From: JAXGTD01 sp040775095
Lineage (GTDB): Bacteria; Pseudomonadota; Gammaproteobacteria; Chromatiales; Chromatiaceae
Length of the DNA stretch: 45,478 nucleotides
NCBI GenBank assembly: GCA_040775095.1
Contig: JAXGTD010000019.1
Coordinates: 1-45,478 of the forward strand
Direction: 5' to 3'
Shown: positions 40,156 to 45,478 of the stretch, one piece after another
Numbering within the stretch: the first letter of the stretch is position 1
Layout: every line of letters begins with the position of its first letter
The notes under the pieces: model-generated
The model's input: only the letters and a program-made list of their open reading frames with translations
What the model was told of the DNA's origin: nothing
Databases searched by the model: none
Program-made: the position numbers and the translations under genes

Positions 40156-43100
40156 CTACGAATCCTGCAACGTCAGTTTCCTGGTGGCGCTGCCATTGGC
40201 GCCATCCTGCACCGCCAATGCGGAGGCGGTGTGCAACGAGTGTGAAAGTCCCGGACGGTAGAGGCCGAGCAGGTCATCGAGAATGAGGTACAGGCTCGGT
40301 ACCAGCAGAAGCGAGATGACGGTGGCGAAGAGAATGCCGTAGCCCAGCGAGATGGCCATCGGGATCATGATCTTCGCCTGTACGCTGGTTTCGAAGATCA
40401 TCGGCGCCAGGCCGCCGAAGGTGGTCAGGGTGGTCAGGAATATCGGCCGGAAGCGCCGGGTCCCCGCCGCGAGGATGGCCTCGCGAGCCGTGAGCCCGTC
40501 GGCCCTTTGCCGGTTGGCGTAGTCGATGAGCACCAGGCTGTCGTTCACGACCACGCCGGAGAGCGCAATGATGCCCATGATGCTGACCACGCTCAGGCTG
40601 AAACCCATCACCAGGTGGCCCAGCAGCGCGCCTACGGCACCAAACGGGATCGCTACCATCACCAGGATCGGCTGGCTGTAGCTGCGAAACGGGATCGCGA
40701 GCATGGCGTAGATGATCACGAGGGCCGCCAGGGCGCTGTTGCGCAGGCTGGTGACGCTGTCGCTGGTGTCGGCCTGTTTGCCCTGGCAGCTGTAGCTGAG
40801 GCCCGGGTAGCGATCCAGCAGATCGGGCATGATCTGCCGGCGCAGCAGGTCGACCACCCGGTTGGTCTGGTCCACCGGCTCCACGTTGGCGGTCACGCTG
40901 ACCGTGCGCCGGGCATCGCGCCGTTCGATGCTCGTGTAGGCCCGCCCGCGTTTCACCTCGACGAGCCGGGTCAGCGGCACCCAGGCTCCGTCGGGCGTGC
41001 GCACCTGCATCTGCTCCAGGTCGTACTCGCTGGCGCGCTGGGACTCGGGCAAGCGCACCAGCACCTTGACTTCATTGCGGCCGCGCTGTTGGCGCAGGGC
41101 CTCGGCACCGTAGAAGGCGTTGCGCACCTGGCGCGCGACGTCGTTGGCGCTCAGGCCCAGGCTGCGTCCCTCGGGCAGCAGGCTGAAGTCGAGTTGCTCC
41201 TTGCCGGGGGAAAAACCGTCCTTGATATCCGTTACCAACGCCACCTCGGCCAGCCGTTGCGCCAGTGCCGCGCTGGCCTGGTCGAGCAGTGCGATGTCGT
41301 TGTGGCTCAGCTCCACGGTCAGGGCCGCGCCGCGGCCAGGCCCCCCCAGATCGGATTCGAAACGCAACGATTCGACCTCGGACAATGCCCCGGTGGCGGC
41401 GCGCCAGCGGCGGGTCAGCTCGCCGGTGCTGATGGGGCGGACGCCCTCGTCGGTCAGAGTCAGCCGGATGCTGACGACGTTCTCCTGAATGTTGGTATCG
41501 ATGCTCTCCAGCAACCGGTCGCGGCCGATCTCTCCGGCCACCTGCTCGATGGCCGCCACCAACCGTGCCTCTACCTGCCGCGCCTTGTCCATCGGCGCGC
41601 CGTAGGGCAGGGTGGCGGTGACGATGGCCCGGTCCCCCTCCACGCGTGGCATCAGGGTGAAGCCCATGCGCCCGCTTAGGGCGTAGCCCAGGACGATCAG
41701 CAGCACGGCGACGCCCACCGCCACGGTGAGATAGCGCTGGCGCAGGCACAGGGTCAGAAACGGCGCATAAATGCCCGTGATGAAGCGGTCCAGCGCGGCC
41801 GACACCCGCTGTTGGCGTACATGCAACCAGCGCGCGAGGGGGTTGCGGTACTCGGGCCGCGAGTGGCCGAGGTGGGCCGGCAGGATCAGCAGGGCCTCGA
41901 CCCAGGAGATGACGAACACCGTCGATACCACCAGGGGAACGACCTGGAATACCCTGCCCATGGTGCCGGGCACGAAATACAGGGGCATGAAGGCGACCAG
42001 GTTGGTCAGTATGCTGAAGCCGATGGGCACCGAGACCTCGCGCGCCCCGGCCACGGCCGCCTCCAGGTAGCCCATACCCTGCCGGCGCCGCTCGTAGATG
42101 TTCTCCCCGGCAATGATGGCGTCGTCCACGACGATGCCGAGGGCGACGATGAAGGCGAACATGGAGATCATGTTCAGCGACACGTCCATGACCGGCAGGA
42201 ACAGGAAGGAGCCCAGCACGCTGGTGGGGATGCCCAGGGTGACCCAGAAGGCGAGCTTGAGCTCCAGGAACAGCCCCTGCAGCACCAGCACCAGCAACAG
42301 GCCCAGGAAGGCGTTCTTCAGCAACAGCTCGAGGCGCTGCTGGTAGACCTCGGACATGTCGTGTTCGACGCTCAGGGTCACGCCGGGGGGCAGTTCGGGG
42401 CCGAAGTCGGCCATCACCTCGCGGGTCGCCGCGGCCACCTTGGTGGGCGTCTGGTCGCCGACGCGGTAGACGTCCAGCACGATGCTGGGGTTGCCGTTGT
42501 AGGTCTGGGCGCTGTCGTCGTCCTCGAAGCCGTCGCTCAGTCGGGCGATGTCGCCAAGATAGAGGTACCCGCCATTGCCGGTCGCCACCACCGGGATGCG
42601 GGCGAACTCCGTGGCCCAGTCACGGCGCTGCTTGACCCGCAGCAGGATCTCGCCGCCTGCGGTCTCCAGGCTGCCGCCGGGCAGCTCCACCGAGCTGTCG
42701 TCGATGATGGTGGCGATGTCGGCGAGCGTGAGGTCGTAGCGGCGCAGGGTGTCGCGGTCCACCTCGACGTGGATCTCGTAGTCGCGCGCGCCGCGCATCT
42801 CCACCTGGGTGATGTCCGGCTGCAGCAACAGGCGATCGCGGATGCCTTCCGCGACCTCGCGCAGGGTCCATTGGCTCACCGGCCCGGCGACGGCCAGCCC
42901 CAGCACCTCGCGCTGACCGCTGGCGAGGGAGACCCGGGGCTCCTCCGCGTCCTCGGGGAAGGTGGTGATGGCATCGATCTCCTGCTGGATCTCCTGGTAG
43001 ACGCGCATGGTCTCGGCGTCACTGCCCAGCTCGGCCGTGATCTTGGCACTGCCCTCGTCGGCGGTGGCGGTGATCTCGTCGATGCCGTCGATGCCGCGGA

Positions 43101-43338
43101 TCGCCTCCTCGACGGCCAGCACGATGCCTTGCTCCACTTCCTCCGGGCTGGCGCCGGTATAAGTGACCGACACGTCCACCTGGTCGAGCGCGAAATCCGG
43201 GAACACCTCCTCCTTGATGGTCCAGGAGGCGAACAGGCCGCCCACCAGGAAGATCAGCATTAGCAGGTTCGGCGTGACCCGGTTGTGCAGCATCCAGGCG
43301 ATGGGACCGCGGTCTTGGCTTGGTCCCGGGGTGCTCAT
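40156..43338 (-). CDS. RND efflux permease (HAE1 family)
   Basis: A 1060-residue proton-driven exporter of the inner membrane. TM1 is TPNLLMLIFLVGGLFASWTI. The porter domain begins DVSVTYTGASPEEVEQGI, and TM4 FAFIVALGIVVDDAIIAGENIYERR carries the paired aspartates. The second half has a matching set (LAALVIIYAMLAIPFRSY, SIMGIIALSGVVVNDSLVLIDYANR). The length is normal and no frame damage is seen. It overlaps the adaptor gene by four bases (ATGA), so the two are translationally coupled. The porter loop lacks an insert I could link to a substrate; this clade covers multidrug pumps as well as heavy-metal-free small-molecule exporters. Confidence 0.93.
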   Translation of the reverse strand: MSTPGPSQDRGPIAWMLHNRVTPNLLMLIFLVGGLFASWTIKEEVFPDFALDQVDVSVTYTGASPEEVEQGIVLAVEEAIRGIDGIDEITATADEGSAKITAELGSDAETMRVYQEIQQEIDAITTFPEDAEEPRVSLASGQREVLGLAVAGPVSQWTLREVAEGIRDRLLLQPDITQVEMRGARDYEIHVEVDRDTLRRYDLTLADIATIIDDSSVELPGGSLETAGGEILLRVKQRRDWATEFARIPVVATGNGGYLYLGDIARLSDGFEDDDSAQTYNGNPSIVLDVYRVGDQTPTKVAAATREVMADFGPELPPGVTLSVEHDMSEVYQQRLELLLKNAFLGLLLVLVLQGLFLELKLAFWVTLGIPTSVLGSFLFLPVMDVSLNMISMFAFIVALGIVVDDAIIAGENIYERRRQGMGYLEAAVAGAREVSVPIGFSILTNLVAFMPLYFVPGTMGRVFQVVPLVVSTVFVISWVEALLILPAHLGHSRPEYRNPLARWLHVRQQRVSAALDRFITGIYAPFLTLCLRQRYLTVAVGVAVLLIVLGYALSGRMGFTLMPRVEGDRAIVTATLPYGAPMDKARQVEARLVAAIEQVAGEIGRDRLLESIDTNIQENVVSIRLTLTDEGVRPISTGELTRRWRAATGALSEVESLRFESDLGGPGRGAALTVELSHNDIALLDQASAALAQRLAEVALVTDIKDGFSPGKEQLDFSLLPEGRSLGLSANDVARQVRNAFYGAEALRQQRGRNEVKVLVRLPESQRASEYDLEQMQVRTPDGAWVPLTRLVEVKRGRAYTSIERRDARRTVSVTANVEPVDQTNRVVDLLRRQIMPDLLDRYPGLSYSCQGKQADTSDSVTSLRNSALAALVIIYAMLAIPFRSYSQPILVMVAIPFGAVGALLGHLVMGFSLSVVSIMGIIALSGVVVNDSLVLIDYANRQRADGLTAREAILAAGTRRFRPIFLTTLTTFGGLAPMIFETSVQAKIMIPMAISLGYGILFATVISLLLVPSLYLILDDLLGLYRPGLSHSLHTASALAVQDGANGSATRKLTLQDS

Positions 43339-44624
43339 GATCCGGCCCCCTTGCCCGCTCCGGATGGGCCGTGTTGTGCGTAGCCCCCCTCGGGCGCCGC
43401 TGTTGCAGCACCGCGCTCGCGCAGCGGGGTCCCGGCGACGGGCGTGCTCATATCGGCGGTGATGACCCGGTCCCGGCTGTCGATGCCCGACTGGATGAAC
43501 ACCTTGTCGCGGCCACGGAAGACGACCTCGACCGGGCGGATCTCGAGGGTGTCGTCCGGCGCCATGATCCAGACCTGGTCGCCGTCACGCAGCAGGCGGC
43601 GCTCCAGGGTTACGACCTGGTCGAGGGGGCGCCCCTCGATGCGCACCCGCAGGTAGTCATTCACCATTACCGGCGGCAGGCCGGCGTTTTCGGGTCTCAG
43701 CGCCAGGGGGTCCGGCACCTCGACCAGCAGCCGCGCCATGCGACTGTCGCTGTCCAGCTCGGGGATCAGGCGCAGCACCCGGCCGCCGCGGCTGTGGCCG
43801 GTGGGCCAGGCGCTCTGGGTCACTTCCACGCTGGCGCCCCGGGTCTGTTCGGCGGAAGGGACGTCGATCCAGGCCAGGTCGGCGACCGGCACGCTGACCT
43901 CGATCCAGACGGCCTCGGTGCTGACAAGCGTCAGCAAAGCCGTACTCGTGGCGACCCGGGTGCCCAGGTCCACGTTGCGCCGGGTGACGATGCCGACGAA
44001 TGGCGCCACGATCCGGGTACGCTCGAGATCGAGGCGGGCCTGGTCTCGGTTGGCTTCCGCACCATCGAGACTGGCGCGGGCGCTCGCCAGCTGGGGTTTA
44101 CGCAGGACCAAGGCCTTGACGGCGGCGTCAAGATTGCGGTCCAGCATTTCGTATTCCCGCTGGGCGACCACTTGCTGTCCCTCCTCCTCCTCCAACGCAG
44201 CCCGGGCCGTTGCGACAGCGGCCTCTTGTTTACGTAGGTTGAACCGGTAATCCGCTTCGTCGATGCGCAGCATCTCCTCACCGGCCTGGAACAGACCGCC
44301 GGGGATCAACTGATCGCTCATTGCCACGACCGGGCCGCTGACCTGCGGATAGAGGACGCTTTCGTGGGCGGCGATCACCGTCCCCATGGCCTCGACGACC
44401 GGGGTATTGGTGGCGGGTACGAAGCGAGCCGTGGTCACAACCCGGGCCTGCTTGGCAGGTGGGGCGATGCGTGCCTGAGGTCCACTGCCGAGCAGCATCT
44501 GCGCAACCAGGCCGCTGGCGCCGATGACGAGCAGGGGCAACAGCCAGCGCAACAGTCGCCCGCCGCCACCGCGCCGCGTGGACGTCGGCAAGTCCGCTGC
44601 GGGAGCTTGTGCGGTGTGTTCCAT
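43335..44624 (-). CDS. RND efflux periplasmic adaptor (MFP)
   Basis: A 429-residue membrane fusion protein with an N-terminal membrane anchor (LLRWLLPLLVIGASGLVAQMLLG) in place of a cleaved signal. It has the first lipoyl half VLYPQVSGPVVAMSDQLIPGGLFQAGEEMLRID, a long coiled-coil hairpin (AAVATARAALEEEEGQ to GAEANRDQARLDLERTR), and the second half IVAPFVGIVTRRNVDLGTRV. A beta-barrel and the membrane-proximal domain follow (VFRGRDKVFIQSGIDSRDRVITADM). It is upstream of and overlaps the permease. A truncated outer-membrane factor lies just upstream, three bases before this start, so the original operon was probably channel-adaptor-permease. Confidence 0.9.
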   Translation of the reverse strand: MEHTAQAPAADLPTSTRRGGGGRLLRWLLPLLVIGASGLVAQMLLGSGPQARIAPPAKQARVVTTARFVPATNTPVVEAMGTVIAAHESVLYPQVSGPVVAMSDQLIPGGLFQAGEEMLRIDEADYRFNLRKQEAAVATARAALEEEEGQQVVAQREYEMLDRNLDAAVKALVLRKPQLASARASLDGAEANRDQARLDLERTRIVAPFVGIVTRRNVDLGTRVATSTALLTLVSTEAVWIEVSVPVADLAWIDVPSAEQTRGASVEVTQSAWPTGHSRGGRVLRLIPELDSDSRMARLLVEVPDPLALRPENAGLPPVMVNDYLRVRIEGRPLDQVVTLERRLLRDGDQVWIMAPDDTLEIRPVEVVFRGRDKVFIQSGIDSRDRVITADMSTPVAGTPLRERGAATAAPEGGYAQHGPSGAGKGAGS

Positions 44625-44627
44625 CGT

Positions 44628-44807
44628 CTAAGATCCTCGATTTTCAGGGGGGCGCGTCGTCGGCACTTGGCCCATCCACCCCCCGGCGAGGGCCCGGTAC
44701 AGGGCCACGCGATCGCTGATCAGGGTGCGTTGTGCGGTCAGCTCGTCGCGCTGCAGGCCCTGGTGGATGGGCAGGGCGTCGAGGACCTCCAGGTATTCAG
44801 CTGCGCC
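44628..44807 (-). pseudogene. Outer-membrane efflux factor, C-terminal fragment
   Basis: The minus strand reads AAEYLEVLDALPIHQGLQRD, then ELTAQRTLISDRVALYRALAG and a GGW end, the classic C-terminus of NodT/TolC-type outer-membrane factors, ending in a TAG at 44628-44630. Upstream a TAA stop at 44808-44810 breaks the frame, and everything beyond is unrelated. The fragment is the last 60 codons of a gene of about 480 codons. Its stop is three bases before the adaptor start, showing the original gene order. Confidence 0.8.
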
Positions 44808-45154
44808 TTAGCGTTGAAGGTCGTTGGGGCAATGAGCCATCGACTGTCATTCTGCGGGCGCAATTCGGAAGAATTGAGGAAGAACCGAGGAAGCTGTCTC
44901 AAACGGGCGGGGGTACCGGGTGCTGCGCAAGGCGGCCGATTGGCCAGATCCCTCGTAAGGGTTGGATCATCGGGTTCACAGGAGCGATTCCTCCGCCCGT
45001 ATGTCTCTTACCAGGGGCGACTCAGGAGGCCTGCCTTTTCACGGTCCATTGTTTGAATTTTTCGTCAACCAATCCGCAATCTGCGCAGACCAAATCGCGT
45101 GACACGAAGGGGAAGGCGTTCAACGCAGTGCTCGAGCTGATGTCAGAGACCTCG
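44808..45154. other. Non-coding stretch after the outer-membrane factor truncation
   Basis: The 347 bases between the truncated outer-membrane factor and the last gene hold no convincing coding frame. It marks the other side of the deletion or rearrangement that removed the rest of the channel gene. No terminal inverted repeat of an insertion sequence was recognised. An AT-richer segment near 45045-45070 may belong to the downstream gene's 3' region. Confidence 0.4.
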
Positions 45155-45478
45155 TCACGGAACCGTCCTGCGCATCAGCACGAGGTTGTCGAGGACGAGA
45201 TCGGATGACCAGGTGAACGCGGCATCGGCTGCCGGGTCGTCGAACACGGACCGGAAGCTCACGAACGCCGGCTTGTTGTCGACACCGACGGTGTCATTGG
45301 AAAAGACGCGGGCGCGTGGCCAGCCGCTGTCGTCGAATTCGGGCGCGAACCAGTTGCCGGGCACCGGCCAGTGGGCAGCGGAAAACGCGTTGCCGTCGCG
45401 AACACCGTCCGTCGCGCACCGGGAGCTGTTGCGCACGGGGCCTTCCAGCTTCAGGCAGGATCGATCAGTGAGGAAGTC
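45155..45478 (-). CDS. Probable exported protein, C-terminal part (cut by window edge)
   Basis: The frame is open from the window end to a TGA at 45155-45157, giving at least 107 residues. The motifs WPVPGNWFAPEFDDSGWPRA, FSNDTVGVDNKPAFVSFR, and TWSSDLVLDNLVLMRRTV recall the C-terminal domain of large secreted proteins with a YHYH-type or galactose-binding-like domain, where GWxxA, VGVDNKPA and DLVLDNLVLLR are conserved. This is recognised by pattern only. Two cysteines near the start (SCLKLEG, SRCATDG) could form a disulphide. The start and the rest lie beyond the window. Confidence 0.55.
   Translation of the reverse strand, partial: DFLTDRSCLKLEGPVRNSSRCATDGVRDGNAFSAAHWPVPGNWFAPEFDDSGWPRARVFSNDTVGVDNKPAFVSFRSVFDDPAADAAFTWSSDLVLDNLVLMRRTVP

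Noticed and set aside
41812..43263. Long plus-strand frame over the second RND permease
   Set aside because: Shadow frame rich in His, Gly and Gln; the minus strand encodes an intact permease.

Overview
The window is a piece of a high-GC gammaproteobacterial chromosome. The gene set (EF-P with EpmA/EpmB, NadA, RNase T, CGFS glutaredoxin GrxD, MlaA, OpgH, an NAGGN-type amidotransferase, a FimX-like c-di-GMP receptor) fits Chromatiales/Chromatiaceae-like purple sulfur bacteria or close relatives. This placement is inferred from gene content and protein style; no rRNA or tRNA gene is present to confirm it.

Layout. 1-0.5 kb: 3' remnant of an IS256-type transposase. 0.5-9.2 kb, minus strand: a DRE-TIM metallo-aldolase, a bacterial protein with complete PRMT signatures, a four-S1-domain RNA-binding protein, a small unknown, nadA preceded by a Nudix/winged-helix (NrtR-like) gene, a Mak-type fructokinase, and a dynamin-like membrane GTPase. 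9.5-15.2 kb, plus strand: an RND efflux pair whose permease carries an unusual Pro/Ala/Lys-rich C-terminal tail of about 270 residues. 15.3-18.8 kb: a secreted YGxD-repeat protein, an orphan ParA ATPase, a Met-rich coiled-coil membrane protein behind a structured leader, and a cytosolic-type 5'-nucleotidase. 18.9-20.5 kb: a REC-PAS-degenerate EAL protein. 20.6-23.4 kb: epmB divergent from efp-epmA, nearly the whole EF-P beta-lysylation system. 23.5-27.2 kb: a lone HyuB, an NAGGN-type amidotransferase and grxD. 27.4-32.8 kb: rnt, a TraB/GumN protein, mlaA and a TonB-dependent receptor. 33.0-38.0 kb: a DUF1840 protein, then a likely operon of opgH, a zinc-less MDR dehydrogenase, an atypical 6-pyruvoyl-tetrahydropterin-synthase-like protein and a GT4 glycosyltransferase.

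38.0-45.5 kb is different in character. A living MFP-RND efflux pair on the minus strand is surrounded by debris of other efflux genes: an RND permease with two single-base losses and an internal deletion, a NodT-type outer-membrane factor with a nonsense codon and frameshifts, a short adaptor fragment, and the C-terminal end of another outer-membrane factor. The window ends inside a probable exported protein.

The best candidates for undescribed biology are the MDR dehydrogenase/PTPS-like/GT4 set, which could make a glycosylated pterin-like compound; the bacterial PRMT homologue beside an S1-domain RNA-binding protein; the RND permease with a histone-H1-like tail; and the leader with two mutually exclusive hairpins ahead of the Met-rich membrane protein. 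No CRISPR array, prophage, rRNA or intact tRNA was seen.
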